Origin: Aphrocallistes beatrix
Lineage: Eukaryota > Porifera > Hexactinellida > Sceptrulophora > Aphrocallistidae
Reading direction: 5' to 3'
Length of the DNA stretch: 64,000 nucleotides
Assembly (NCBI GenBank): GCA_963281255.1
Contig: OY725488.1
Location: forward strand, 7,847,524-7,911,523
Shown: positions 15,101 through 30,100 of the stretch, piece by piece
How the letters are laid out: each line of letters starts with the position of its first letter
Numbering within the stretch: position 1 is the stretch's first letter
Translations under genes and position numbers: made by a program
Notes under the pieces: model-generated
What the model saw: only the letters and a program-made list of their open reading frames with translations
Databases searched by the model: none
Told to the model about the DNA's origin: nothing

Positions 15101-18100
15101 CTCTGGAATTCATATGAGGAACATGCATTTTGGGATACCTTTTTCAAATCTCCCTATCAATAGGGTGTACTCTGGCATTATATGAGGAACAGGCATTTTG
15201 GAATACCTTTTTTCAATTCCCCCTATCAAGAGGGTGTACTCTCTGGCATTCATATGAGGAACAAACATTTTGGGATACCTTTTTCAACCCCCCCTATCAA
15301 GAGAGTGTGTTCCGGCATTATATGAGGAACAGGCATTTTGGAATACATTTTTCAATTCCCCCTATCAAGAGGTTGTACTCTCTGGCAATATATTTGGGAA
15401 CAGGCATTTCTGAATACCTTTTTCAATTACCCCTATCAAGAGGGTGTACTCTCTGGCATTATATGAGGAACAGGCATTTTGGAATACCTTTTTCAATTGC
15501 CCCTATCAAGAGTGTGTATTCTTTGGCATTATATGGGTACAGGCACTTTGGAATCCCTTTTCAAATTCCTCCTATCAAGTGGGTGTACTCTCTGGCATTC
15601 ATATGAGGAACAGGCATTTGGGATACCTTTTTCAATTCTCCCTATCAATAGAGTGTACTCTGGCAATATATGAGGAACAGGCATTTTGGGATAACTTTTT
15701 CATTTAACTCTGTCAAGAGGGTGTACTCTCTGGCATTCATATGAGGAACAAGCATTTTGGGATACCTTTTTCAATTCCCCCTATCAAGAGGGTGTACTCT
15801 CTGGCATTCATATGAGGAACAGGCATTTTGGGATTCCTTTTTCAATTCCCCCTATCAAGAGGGTGTACTCTCTGGCATTCATATGAGGAACAAACATTTT
15901 AGGATACCTTTTTCAATTCCCCCTATCAAGAGAGTGTATTCCGGCATTATATGAGGAACAGGCATTTTGGAATACGTTTTTCAATTCCCCCTATCAAGGG
16001 GTTGTACTCTCTGGCAATATATTTGGGAACAGGCATTTTTGAATACGTTTTTCAATTCCCCCTATCAAGCAGGTGTACTCTGGCATTAAATGAGGAACAG
16101 GCATTTTGGAATACCTTTTTCAATTACCCGTAACAAGTGGGTGTACTCTCTGGAATTCATATGAGGAACATGCATTTTGGGATACCTTTTTCAAATCTCC
16201 CTATCAATAGGGTGTACTCTGGCATTATATGAGGAACAGGCATTTTGGAATACCTTTTTTCAATTCCCCCTATCAAGAGGGTGTACTCTCTGGCATTCAT
16301 ATGAGGAACAAACATTTTGGGATACCTTTTTCAACCCCCCCTATCAAGAGAGTGTGTTCCGGCATTATATGAGGAACAGGCATTTTGGAATACATTTTTC
16401 AATTCCCCCTATCAAGAGGTTGTACTCTCTGGCAATATATTTGGGAACAGGCATTTTTGAATACCTTTTTCAATTACCCCTATCAAGAGGGTGTACTCTA
16501 TGGCATTATATGGGGAACAGGCATTTTGGAATACCTTTTTCAATTGCCCCTATCAAGAGTGTGTATTCTTTGGCATTATATGGGTACAGGCACTTTGGAA
16601 TCCCTTTTCAAATTCCTCCTATCAAGTGGGTGTACTCTCTGGCATTCATATGAGGAACAGGCATTTGGGATACCTTTTTCAATTCCGCCTATCAATAGGG
16701 TGTACTCTGGCATTCATATGAGGAACAAGCATTTGGGATGCCTTTTTCAATTCCCCCTATCAAGAGGTTGTACTCCGGCATTATATGAGGAACAGGCATT
16801 TGGAATACGTTTTTCAATTCCCCCTATCAAGGGGTTGTACTCTCTGGCGATATATTTGGGAACAGGCATTTTTGAATACCTTTTTCAATTCCCCTTATCA
16901 AGCAGGTGTACTCTGGCTTTAAATGAGGAACAGGCATTTTGGAATGCCTTTTTCAATTACCCCTAACAAGTGGGTGTACTCTCTGGAATTCATATGAGGA
17001 ACATGCATTTTGGGATACCTTTTTCAATTCTCCCTATCAATAGGATGTACTCTGGCATTATATGAGGAACAGGCATTTTGGAATACCTTTTTTCAATTAC
17101 CCCTATTAAGAGGGTGTACTCTCTTGCATTCATATGGGGAACAGGCTTTTGAGATACCTTTTTCAATTCCCTCTATCAAGAGGTAGTACTCTCTGGCATT
17201 CATATGAGGAACAGGCATTTGGGATACCTTTTTCAATTCTCCCTATCAATAGAGTGTACTCTGGCAATATATGAGGAACAGGCATTTTGGGATAACTTTT
17301 TCATTTAACTCTGTCAAGAGGGTGTACTCTCTGGCATTCATATGAGGAACAAGCATTTTGGGATACCTTTTTCAATTCCCCCTATCAAGAGGGTGTACTC
17401 TCTGGCATTCATATGAGGAACAGGCATTTTGGGATTCCTTTTTCAATTCCCCCTATCAAGAGGGTGTACTCTCTGGCATTCATATGAGGAACAAACATTT
17501 TAGGATACCTTTTTCAATTCCCCCTATCAAGAGAGTGTATTCCGGCATTATATGAGGAACAGGCATTTTGGAATAGGTTTTTCAATTCCCCCTATCAAGG
17601 GGTTGTACTCTCTGGCAATATATTTGGGAACAGGCATTTTTGAATACCTTTTTCAATTCCCCCTATCAAGCAGGTGTACTCTGGCATTAAATGAGGAACA
17701 GGCATTTTGGAATACCTTTTTCAATTACCCGTAACAAGTGGGTGTACTCTCTGGAATTCATATGAGGAACATGCATTTTGGGATACCTTTTTCAAATCTC
17801 CCTATCAATAGGGTGTACTCTGGCATTATATGAGGAACAGGCATTTTGGAATACCTTTTTTCAATTCCCCCTATCAAGAGGGTGTACTCTCTGGCATTCA
17901 TATGAGGAACAAACATTTTGGGATACCTTTTTCAACCCCCCCTATCAAGAGAGTGTGTTCCGGCATTATATGAGGAACAGGCATTTTGGAATACATTTTT
18001 CAATTCCCCCTATCAAGAGGTTGTACTCTCTGGCAATATATTTGGGAACAGGCATTTCTGAATACCTTTTTCAATTACCCCTATCAAGAGGGTGTACTCT

Positions 18101-20400
18101 CTGGCATTATATGGGGAACAGGCATTTTGGAATACCTTTTTCAATTGCCCCTATCAAGAGTGTGTATTCTTTGGCATTATATGGGTACAGGCACTTTGGA
18201 ATCCCTTTTCAAATTCCTCCTATCAAGTGGGTGTACTCTCTGGCATTCATATGAGGAACAGGCATTTGGGATACCTTTTTCAATTCTCCCTATCAATAGA
18301 GTGTACTCTGGCAATATATGAGGAACAGGCATTTTGGGATAACTTTTTCATTTAACTCTGTCAAGAGGGTGTACTCTCTGGCATTCATATGAGGAACAAG
18401 CATTTTGGGATACCTTTTTCAATTCCCCCTATCAAGAGGGTGTACTCTCTGGCATTCATATGAGGAACAGGCATTTTGGGATTCCTTTTTCAATTCCCCC
18501 TATCAAGAGGGTGTACTCTCTGGCATTCATATGAGGAACAAACATTTTAGGATACCTTTTTCAATTCCCCCTATCAAGAGAGTGTATTCCGGCATTATAT
18601 GAGGAACAGGCATTTTGGAATACGTTTTTCAATTCCCCCTATCAAGGGGTTGTACTCTCTGGCAATATATTTGGGAACAGGCATTTTTGAATACCTTTTT
18701 CAATTCCCCCTATCAAGCAGGTGTACTCTGGCATTAAATGAGGAACAGGCATTTTGGAATACCTTTTTCAATTACCCGTAACAAGTGGGTGTACTCTCTG
18801 GAATTCATATGAGGAACATGCATTTTGGGATACCTTTTTCAAATCTCCCTATCAATAGGGTGTACTCTGGCATTATATGAGGAACAGGCATTTTGGAATA
18901 CCTTTTTTCAATTCCCCCTATCAAGAGGGTGTACTCTCTGGCATTCATATGAGGAACAAACATTTTGGGATACCTTTTTCAACCCCCCCTATCAAGAGAG
19001 TGTGTTCCGGCATTATATGAGGAACAGGCATTTTGGAATACATTTTTCAATTCCCCCTATCAAGAGGTTGTACTCTCTGGCAATATATTTGGGAACAGGC
19101 ATTTTTGAATACCTTTTTCAATTACCCCTATCAAGAGGGTGTACTCTATGGCATTATATGGGGAACAGGCATTTTGGAATACCTTTTTCAATTGCCCCTA
19201 TCAAGAGTGTGTATTCTTTGGCATTATATGGGTACAGGCACTTTGGAATCCCTTTTCAAATTCCTCCTATCAAGTGGGTGTACTCTCTGGCATTCATATG
19301 AGGAACAGTCATTTGGGATACCTTTTTCAATTCCGCCTATCAATAGGGTGTACTCTGGCATTCATATGAGGAACAAGCATTTGGGATGCCTTTTTCAATT
19401 CCCCCTATCAAGAGGTTGTACTCCGGCATTATATGAGGAACAGGCATTTGGAATACGTTTTTCAATTCCCCCTATCAAGGGGTTGTACTCTCTGGCGATA
19501 TATTTGGGAACAGGCATTTTTGAATACCTTTTTCAATTCCCCTTATCAAGCAGGTGTACTCTGGCTTTAAATGAGGAACAGGCATTTTGGAATGCCTTTT
19601 TCAATTACCCCTAACAAGTGGGTGTACTCTCTGGAATTCATATGAGGAACATGCATTTTGGGATACCTTTTTCAATTCTCCCTATCAATAGGATGTACTC
19701 TGGCATTATATGAGGAACAGGCATTTTGGAATACCTTTTTTCAATTACCCCTATTAAGAGGGTGTACTCTCTTGCATTCATATGGGGAACAGGCTTTTGA
19801 GATACCTTTTTCAATTCCCCCTATCAAGAGGGTGTACTCTCTGGCATTCATATGAGGAACATGCATTTTGGGATGCCTTTTTCAATTCCCCCTATCAAGA
19901 GGGTGTACTCTCTGGCATTCATATGAGGAACAGGCATTTTGGGATTCCTTTTTCAATTCCCCCTATCAAGAGGGTGTACTCTCTGGCATTCATATGAGGA
20001 ACAAACATTTTGGGATACCTTTTTCAATTCCCCCTATCAAGAGAGTGTATTCCGGCATTATATGAGGAACAGGCATTTTGGATTACGTTTTTCAATTCCC
20101 CCTATCAAGGGGTTGTACTCTCTGGCAATATATTTGGGAACAGGCATTTTTGAATACCTTTTTCAATTACCCCTATCAAGAGGGTGTACTCTATGGCATT
20201 ATATGGGGAACAGGCATTTTGGAATACCTTTTTCAATTGCCCCTATCAAGAGTGTGTATTCTTTGGCATTATATGGGTACAGGCACTTTGGAATCCCTTT
20301 TCAAATTCCTCCTATCAAGTGGGTGTACTCTCTGGAATTCATATGAGGAACATGCATTTTGGGATACCTTTTTCAATTCTCCCTATCAATAGGATGTACT
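12121..20400 (+). repeat. Satellite array, higher-order repeat zone with 1047-bp and 2648-bp periods
   Basis: Monomers stop being independently diverged and recur in fixed order. The same landmark series recurs at 13174, 14710, 15757, 17358 and 18405, that is with steps of 1536, 1047, 1601 and 1047 bp. The 1047-bp unit is 15 monomers. A second series (three-monomer block with CAACCCCCCCTATC) gives 13594, 15130, 16177, 17778 and 18825, the same steps. Positions 14710 to about 17357 and 17358 to about 20005 are near-identical at an offset of 2648 bp, so a 15-monomer unit was duplicated first and a larger block later. Confidence 0.9.
14710..20005 (+). repeat. 2648-bp block duplicated in tandem
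   Basis: Landmarks at 14710, 15130, 15757, 16177 and 16385 recur at 17358, 17778, 18405, 18825 and 19033, all with offset 2648. The copies differ by scattered single bases, for example GAATACGTTTTTC near 14996 against GAATACCTTTTTC near 17643. This is second-order amplification over the 1047-bp unit. Confidence 0.88.
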
Positions 20401-23400
20401 CTGGCATTATATGAGGAACAGGCATTTTGGAATACCTTTTTTCAATTACCCCTATTAAGAGGGTGTACTCTCTTGCATTCAAATGGGGAACAGGCTTTTG
20501 AGATACCTTTTTCAATTCCCTATATCAAGAGGTAGTACTCTCTGGCATTCATATGAGGAACAGGCATTTTGGGACGCCTTTTTCAATTCCCCCTATCAAG
20601 AGGGTGTACTCTCTGGCATTCCTATGACGAACAGGAATTTTGGGATGCCTTTTTAAATACCCCTAACAAGAAGGTGTACTCTCTGGCATTCATATGAGGA
20701 ACAGGCATTTAGGGATTCCTTTTTCAATTCCCCCTATCAAGAGGGTGTACTCTCTGGCATTCATATGAGGAACAGGCACTATGGGATGCCTTTTTCAATT
20801 CCCCCTATCAAGAGGTTGTACTCCGGCATTATATGAGGAACAGGCATTTTGGAATACGTTTTTCAATTCCCCCTATCAAGAGGTTGTACTCTCTGGCAAT
20901 ATATTTGGGAACAGGCATTTTTGAATACCTTTTTCAATTCCCCCTATCAAGCAGGTGTACTCTGGCATTAAATGAGGAACAGGCATTTTGGGATACCTTT
21001 TTCAATTACCCGTAACAAGTGGGTGTACTCTCTGGAATTCATATGAGGAACATGCATTTTGGGATACCTTTTTCAAATCTCCCTATCAATAGGGTGTACT
21101 CTGGCATTATATGAGGAACAGGCATTTTGGAATACCTTTTTTCATTTCCCCCTATCAAGAGGGTGTACTCTCTGGCATTCATATGAGGAACAAACATTTT
21201 GGGATACCTTTTTCAAACCCCCTATCAAGAGAGTGTGTTCCGGCATTTTATGAGGAACAGGCATTTTGGAATACATTTTTCAATTCCCCCTATCAAGAGG
21301 TTGTACTCTCTGGCAATATATTTGGGAACAGGCATTTTTGAATACCTTTTTCAATTACCCCTATCAAGAGGGTGTACTCTATGGCATTATATGGGGAACA
21401 GGCATTTTGGAATACCTTTTTCAATTGCCCCTATCAAGAGTGTGTATTCTTTGGCATTATATGGGTACAGGCACTTTGGAATCCCTTTTCAAATTCCTCC
21501 TATCAAGTGGGTGTACTCTCTGGCATTCATATGAGGAACAGGCATTTGGGATACCTTTTTCAATTCCGCCTATCAATAGGGTGTACTCTGGCATTCATAT
21601 GAGGAACAAGCATTTGGGATGCCTTTTTCAATTCCCCCTATCAAGAGGTTGTACTCTCTGGAATTCATATGAGGAACATGCATTTTGGGATACCTTTTTC
21701 AATTCTCCCTATCAATAGGATGTACTCTGGCATTATATGAGGAACAGGCATTTTGGAATACCTTTTTTCAATTACCCCTATTAAGAGGGTGTACTCTCTT
21801 GCATTCAAATGGGGAACAGGCTTTTGAGATACCTTTTTCAATTCCCTATATCAAGAGGTAGTACTCTCTGGCATTCATATGAGGAACAGGCATTTTGGGA
21901 CGCCTTTTTCAATTCCCCCTATCAAGAGGGTGTACTCTCTGGCATTCCTATGACGAACAGGAATTTTGGGATGCCTTTTTAAATACCCCTAACAAGAAGG
22001 TGTACTCTCTGGCATTCATATGAGGAACAGGCATTTAGGGATTCCTTTTTCAATTCCCCCTATCAAGAGGGTGTACTCTCTGGCATTCATATGAGGAACA
22101 GGCACTATGGGATGCCTTTTTCAATTCCCCCTATCAAGAGGTTGTACTCCGGCATTATATGAGGAACAGGCATTTTGGAATACGTTTTTCAATTCCCCCT
22201 ATCAAGAGGTTGTACTCTCTGGCAATATATTTGGGAACAGGCATTTTTGAATACATTTTTCAATTCCCCCTATCAAGCAGGTGTACTCTGGCATTAAATG
22301 AGGAACAGGCATTTTGGGATACCTTTTTCAATTACCCGTAACAAGTGGGTGTACTCTCTGGAATTCATATGTGGAACATGCATTTTGGGATACCTTTTTC
22401 AAATCTCCCTATCAATAGGGTGTACTCTGGCATTATATGAGGAACAGGCATTTTGGAATACCTTTTTTCAATTCCCCCTATCAAGAGGGTGTACTCTCTG
22501 GCATTCATATGAGGAACAAACATTTTGGGATACCTTTTTCAAACCCCCTATCAAGAGAGTGTGTTCCGGCATTTTATGAGGAACAGGCATTTTGGAATAC
22601 ATTTTTCAATTCCCCCTATCAAGAGGTTGTACTCTCTGGCAATATATTTGGGAACAGGCATTTTTGAATACCTTTTTCAATTACCCCTATCAAGAGGGTG
22701 TACTCTATGGCATTATATGGGGAACAGGCATTTTGGAATACCTTTTTCAATTGCCCCTATCAAGAGTGTGTATTCTTTGGCATTATATGGGTACAGGCAC
22801 TTTGGAATCCCTTTTCAAATTCCTCCTATCAAGTGGGTGTACTCTCTGGCATTCATATGAGGAACAGGCACTATGGGATGCCTTTTTCAATTCCCCCTAT
22901 CAAGAGGTTGTACTCCGGCATTATATGAGGAACAGGCATTTTGGAATACGTTTTTCAATTCCCCCTATCAAGAGGTTGTACTCTCTGGCAATATATTTGG
23001 GAACAGGCATTTTTGAATACCTTTTTCAATTCCCCCTATCAAGCAGGTGTACTCTGGCATTAAATGAGGAACAGGCATTTTGGGATACCTTTTTCAATTA
23101 CCCGTAACAAGTGGGTGTACTCTCTGGAATTCATATGAGGAACATGCATTTTGGGATACCTTTTTCAAATCTCCCTATCAATAGGGTGTACTCTGGCATT
23201 ATATGAGGAACAGGCATTTTGGAATACCTTTTTTCAATTCCCCCTATCAAGAGGATGTACTCTCTGGCATTCATATGAGGAACAAACATTTTGGGATACC
23301 TTTTTCAAACCCCCTATCAAGAGAGTGTGTTCCGGCATTTTATGAGGAACAGGCATTTTGGAATACATTTTTCAATTCCCCCTATCAAGAGGTTGTACTC

Positions 23401-24180
23401 TCTGGCAATATATTTGGGAACAGGCATTTTTGAATACCTTTTTCAATTACCCCTATCAAGAGGGTGTACTCTATGGCATTATATGGGGAACAGGCATTTT
23501 GGAATACCTTTTTCAATTGCCCCTATCAAGAGTGTGTATTCTTTGGCATTATATGGGTACAGGCACTTTGGAATCCCTTTTCAAATTCCTCCTATCAAGT
23601 GGGTGTACTCTCTGGCATTCATATGAGGAACAGGCATTTGGGATACCTTTTTCAATTCCGCCTATCAATAGGGTGTACTCTGGCATTCATATGAGGAACA
23701 AGCATTTGGGATGCCTTTTTCAATTCCCCCTATCAAGAGGTTGTACTCCGGCATTATATGAGGAACAGGCATTTTGGAATACGTTTTTCAATTCCCCCTA
23801 TCAAGGGGTTGTACTCTCTGGCGATATATTTGGAAACAGGCATTTTTGAATACCTTTTTCAATTCCCGCTATCAAGCAGGTGTACTCTGGCTTTAAATGA
23901 GGAACAGGCTTTTTGGAATGCCTTTTTCAATTACCCCTAACAAGTGGGTGTACTCTCTGGAATTCATATGAGGAACATGCATTTTGGGATACCTTTTTCA
24001 ATTCTCCCTATCAATAGGATGTACTCTGGCATTATATGAGGAACAGGCATTTTGGAATACCTTTTTTCAATTACCCCTATTAAGAGGGTGTACTCTCTTG
24101 CATTCATATGGGGAACAGGCTTTTGAGATACCTTTTTCAATTCCCCCTATCAAGAGGGTGTACTCTCTGGCATTCATATG
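20401..24180 (+). repeat. Satellite zone with 1326-bp and 766-bp periods
   Basis: Landmarks at 20833, 21199 and 21266 recur at 22159, 22525 and 22592 (offset 1326, 19 monomers), and the last two recur at 23291 and 23358 (offset 766, 11 monomers). The unit carries a diagnostic monomer with CTTTTTCAAACCCCCTATC, 2 bp shorter than its relative at 13.7-19 kb (CAACCCCCCCTATC), which shows that this block descends from the preceding zone. Another marker is CAGGAATTTTGGGATGCC at about 20634 and 21960. Confidence 0.88.
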
Positions 24181-27100
24181 AGGAACATGCATTTTGGGAT
24201 GCCTTTTTCAATTCCCCCTATCAAGAGGGTGTACTCTCTGGCATTCATATGAGGAACAGGCATTTTGGGATTCCTTTTTCAATTCCCCCTATCAAGAGGG
24301 TGTACTCTCTGGCATTCATATGAGGAACAAACATTTTAGGATACCTTTTTCAATTCCCCCTATCAAGAGAGTGTATTCCGGCATTATATGAGGAACAGGC
24401 ATTTTGGAATACGTTTATCAATTCCCCCTATCAAGGGGTTGTACTCTCTGGCAATATATTTGGGAACAGGCATTTCTGAATACCTTTTTCAATTACCCCT
24501 ATCAAGAGGGTGTACTCTCTGGCATTATATGGGGAACAGGCATTTTGGAATACCTTTTTCAATTGCCCCTATCAAGAGTGTGTATTCTTTGGCATTATAT
24601 GGGTACAGGCACTTTGGAATCCCTTTTCAAATTCCTCCTATCAAGTGGGTGTACTCTCTGGCATTCATATGAGGAACAGGCATTTGGGATACCTTTTTCA
24701 ATTCTCCCTATCAATAGAGTGTACTCTGGCAATTTATGAGGAACAGGCATTTTGGGATAACTTTTTCATTTAACTCTGTCAAGAGGGTGTACTCTCTGGC
24801 ATTCATATGAGGAACAAGCATTTTGGGATACCTTTTTCAATTCCCCCTATCAAGCAGGTGTACTCTCTGGCATTCATATGAGGAACAAACATTTTGGGAT
24901 ACCTTTTTCAATTCCCCCTATCAAGAGAGTGTATTCTTTGGCATTATATGGGTACAGGCACTTTGGAATCCCTTTTCAAATTCCTCCTATCAAGTGGGTG
25001 TACTCTCTGGCATTCATATGAGGAACAGGCATTTGGGATACCTTTTTCAATTCTCCCTATCAATAGAGTGTACTCTGGCAATATATGAGGAACAGGCATT
25101 TTGGGATAACTTTTTCATTTAACTCTGTCAAGAGGGTGTACTCTCTGGCATTCATATGAGGAACAAGCATTTTGGGATACCTTTTTCAATTCCCCCTATC
25201 AAGCAGGTGTACTCTTTGCCATTATATGGGGAACAGGCATTTGGAATACCTTTTCAAATTACCCCTATCAAGACTGTGCACTCTTTGGCATTATATGGGG
25301 AACAGGCATTTTGGAATACCTTTTCAAATTACCCCTATCAAGAGGATGTACTCTCTGGCATTCATATCAGGAACAAGCATTTGGGATGCTTTTTTCAATT
25401 CCCCCTATCAAGAGGGTGTACTCTGGCATTTTGAGATACCTTTTTCTAATTCCCTCTATCAAGAGAGTGTACTCTCTGGCATTCATATGAGGAACAAGCA
25501 TTTTGGGATACCTTTTTCAATTCCCCCTATCAAGAGGGTGTACTCTCTGGCATTAATATGAGGAACAGCCATTTTTGAATGCCTTTTTCAATTTCCCCTA
25601 TCAAGCAGGTGTACTCTGGCATTAAATGAGGAACAGGCATTTTGGAATACCTTTTTCAATTCCCCCATCAAGAGGGTGTACTCTCTGGCATTCATATGAG
25701 GAACAGGCATTTTGGGATACCTTTTTCAATTCTCCCTATCAATAGGGTGTACTCTGGTATTATATGAGGAACAGGCATTTTGGAATACCTTTTTTCAATT
25801 ACCCCTATTAAGAGGGTGTACTCTCTTGCATTCATATGGGGAACAGGCTTTTGGGATACCTTTTTCAATTCCCCCTATCAAGCAGGTGTACTCTTTGGCA
25901 ATCTATTTCGGAACAGGCATTTTTGAATACCTTTTTCATTCCTCCTATCAAGCAGGTGTACTCTGGCATTATATGAGGAACAGGCATTTTAGAATACCTT
26001 TTTTCAATTACCCCTATTAAGAGGGTGCACTCTCATGTATTCATAAGGGGAACAGGCTTTTGGGATACCTTTTTCAATTCCCCCTATCAAGCAGGTGTAC
26101 TCTTTGGCATTATATGGGAACAGGCATTTTGGAACACCATTTTCAATTCCCCCTATCAATAGGGTGTATTCTCTGGCATTCATATGAGGAACATGCATTT
26201 TGGGATGCCTTTTTCAATTCCCCCTATCAAGAGGTTGTACTCCGGCATTATATGAGGATCAGGCATTTTGGAATACGTTTTTCAATTCCCCCTATCAAGA
26301 GGTTGTACTCTCTGGCAATCTATTTCGGAACAGGCATTTTTGAATACCTTTTTCATTCCTCCTATCAAGCAGGTGTACTCTGGCATTAAATGTGGAACAG
26401 GCATTTTGGAATACCTTTTTCAATTCCCCCATCAAGAGGGTGTACTCTCTGGCATTCATATGAGGAACAGGCATTTTGGGATACCTTTTTCAATTCTCCC
26501 TATCAATAGAGTGTACTCTGGCATTATATGAGGAACAGGCATTTTGGAATACCTTTTTTCAATTACCCCTATTAAGAGGGTGTACTCTCTTGCATTCATA
26601 TGGGGAACAGGCTTTTGGGATATCTTTTTCAATTCCCCCTATCAAGCAGGTGTACTCTTTGGCAATCTATTTCGGAACAGGCATTTTTGAATACCTTTTT
26701 CATTCCTCCTATCAAGCAGGTGTACTCTGGCATTTGATGAGGAACAGGCATTTTGGAATACCTTTTTCAATTACCCCTAACAAGAGGGTGTACTCTCTGG
26801 CATTCATATGAGGAACAGGCATTTGGGATACCTTTTTCAATTCTCCCTATCAATAGGGTGTACTCTGGCATTATATGAGGAACAGGCATTTTGGAATACC
26901 TTTTTTCAATTACCCCTATTAAGAGGGTGTATTCCGGCATTATATGAGGAACAGGCATTTTGGAATACGTTTTCAATTCCCCCTATCAAGGGGTTGTACT
27001 CTCTGGCAATATATTTGGGAACAGGCATTTTTGAATACCTTTTTCAATTACCCCTATCAAGAGGGTGTACTCTCTGGCATTATATGGGGAACAGGCATTT

Positions 27101-30100
27101 TTGAATACCTTTTTCAATTGCCCCTATCAAGAGTGTGTATTCTTTGGCATTATATGGGTACAGGCACTTTGGAATCCCTTTTCAAATTCCTCCTATCAAG
27201 TGGGTGTACTCTCTGGCATTCATATGAGGAACAGGCATTTGGGATACCTTTTTCAATTCTCCCTATCAATAGAGTGTACTCTGGCAATATATGAGGAACA
27301 GGCATTTTGGGATAACTTTTTCATTTCACTCTGTCAAGAGGGTGTACTCTCTGGCATTCATATGAGGAACAAGCATTTTGGGATACCTTTTTCAATTCCC
27401 CCTATCAAGCAGGTGTACTCTTTGCCATTATATGGGGAACAGGCATTTGGAATACCTTTTCAAATTACCCCTATCAAGACTGTGCACTCTTTGCCATTAT
27501 ATTGGGGAACAGGCATTTTGGAATACATTTTCAAATTACCCCTATCAAGAGGGTTTACTCTCTGGCATTCATATGAGGAACAGGCATTTGGGATACCTTT
27601 TTCAATTCCCCCTATCAATAGAGTGTACTCCGGCATTCATATGAGGAACAAGCATTTTGGGATACCTTTTTCAATTCCCCCTATCAAGCAGGTGTACTCT
27701 TTGCCATTATATGGGGAACATGCATTTTGGAATACCTTTTCAATTACCCCTATCAAGAGTGTGCACTCTTTGGCATTATATGGGGAACAGGCATTTGGAA
27801 TACCTTTTCAAATTACCCCTATCAAGAGGATGTACTCTCTGGCATTCATATCAGGAACAAGCATTTGGGATGCTTTTTTCAATTCCCCCTATCAAGAGGG
27901 TGTACTCTGGCATTTTGAGATACCTTTTTCAAATTCCCTCTATCAAGAGAGTGTACTCTCTGGCATTCATATGAGGAACAAGCATTTTGGGATACCTTTT
28001 TCAATTCCCCCTATCAAGAGGGTGTACTCTCTGGCATTAATATGAGGAACAGCCATTTTTGAATGCCTTTTTCAATTTCCCCTCACAAGCAGGTGTACTC
28101 TGGCATTAAATGAGGAACAGGCATTTTGGAATACCTTTTTCAATTCCCCCATCAAGAGGGTGTACTCTCTGGCATTCATATGAGGAACAGGCATTTTGGG
28201 ATACCTTTTTCAATTCTCCCTATCAATAGGGTGTACTCTGACATTATATGAGGAACAGGCATTTTGGAATACCTTTTTTCAATTACCCCTATTAAGAGGG
28301 TGTACTCTCTTGCATTCATATGGGGAACAGGCTTTTGGGATACCTTTTTCAATTCCCCCTATCAAGCAGGTGTACTCTTTGGCAATCTATTTCGGAACAG
28401 GCATTTTTGAATACCTTTTTCATTCCTCCTATCAAGCAGGTGTACTCTGGCATTATATGAGGAACAGGCATTTTGGAATACCTTTTTTCAATTACCCCTA
28501 TTAAGAGGGTGTACTCTCATGTATTCATAAGGGGAACAGGCTTTTGGGATACCTTTTTCAATTCCCCCTATCAAGCAGGTGTACTCTTTGGCATTATAAG
28601 GGAACAGGCATTTTGGAATACCATTTTCAATTCCCCCTATCAATAGGGTGTATTCTCTGGCATTCATATGAGGAACATGCATTTTGGGATGCCTTTTTCA
28701 ATTCCCCCTATCAAGAGGTTGTACTCCGGCATTATATGAGGATCAGGCATTTTGGAATACGTTTTTCAATTCCCCCTATCAAGAGGTTGTACTCTCTGGC
28801 AATCTATTTCGGAACAGGCATTTTTGAATACCTTTTTCATTCCTCCTATCAAGCAGGTGTACTCTGGCATTAAATGAGGAACAGGCATTTTGGAATACCT
28901 TTTTCAATTCCCCCATCAAGAGGGTGTACTCTCTGGCATTCATATGAGGAACAGGCATTTTGGGATACCTTTTTCAATTCTCCCTATCAATAGAGTGTAC
29001 TCTGGCATTATATGAGGAACAGGCATTTTGGAATACCTTTTTTCAATTACCCCTATTAAGAGGGTGTACTCTCTTGCATTCATATGGGGAACAGGCTTTT
29101 GGGATATCTTTTTCAATTCCCCCTATCAAGCAGGTGTACTCTTTGGCAATCTATTTCGGAACAGGCATTTTTGAATACCTTTTTCATTCCTCCTATCAAG
29201 CAGGTGTACTCTGGCATTAAATGAGGAACAGGCATTTTGGAATACCTTTTTCAATTACCCCTAACAAGAGGGTGTACTCTCTGACATTCATATGAGGAAC
29301 AGGCATTTTGGGATACCTTTTTCAATTCTTCCTATCAATAGGGTGTACTCTGGCATTATATGAGGAACAGGCATTTTGGAATACCTTTTTCAATTACCCC
29401 TAACAAGAGGGTGTACTCTCTGGCATTCATATGAGGAACAGGCATTTTGGAATACCTTTTTCAATTACCCCTAACAAGAGGGTGTACTCTCTGGCATTCA
29501 TATGAGGAACAGGCATTTTGGGATACCTTTTTCAATTCTCCCTATCAATAGGGTGTACTCTGGCATTATATGAGGAACAGGCATTTTGGAATACCTTTTT
29601 TCAATTACCCCTATTAAGAGGGTGTACTCTCTTGCATTCATAAGGGGAACAGGCTTTTGGGATACCTTTTTCAATTCCCCCTATCAAGCAGGTGTACTCT
29701 TTGGCATTATATGGGAACAGGCATTTTGGAATACCATTTTCAATTCCCCCTATCAAGAGGGTGGACTCTCTGGCATTCATATGAGGAACATGCATTTTGG
29801 GATGCCTTTTTCAATTCCCCCTATCAAGAGGGTGTACTCTGGCATTTTGAGATTCCTTTTTCAAATTCCCTCTATCAAGAGAGTGTACTCTCTGGCATTC
29901 ATATGAGGGACAAGCATTTGGGATACCTTTTTCAATTCCCCCTATCAAGAGGGTGTACTCTCTAGCATTAATATGAGGAACAGCCATTTTTGAATGCCTT
30001 TTTCAATTTCCCCTATCAAGCAGGTGTACTCTGGCATTAAATGAGGAACAGGCATTTTGGAATACCATTTTCAATTCCCCCTATCAATAGGGTGTATTCT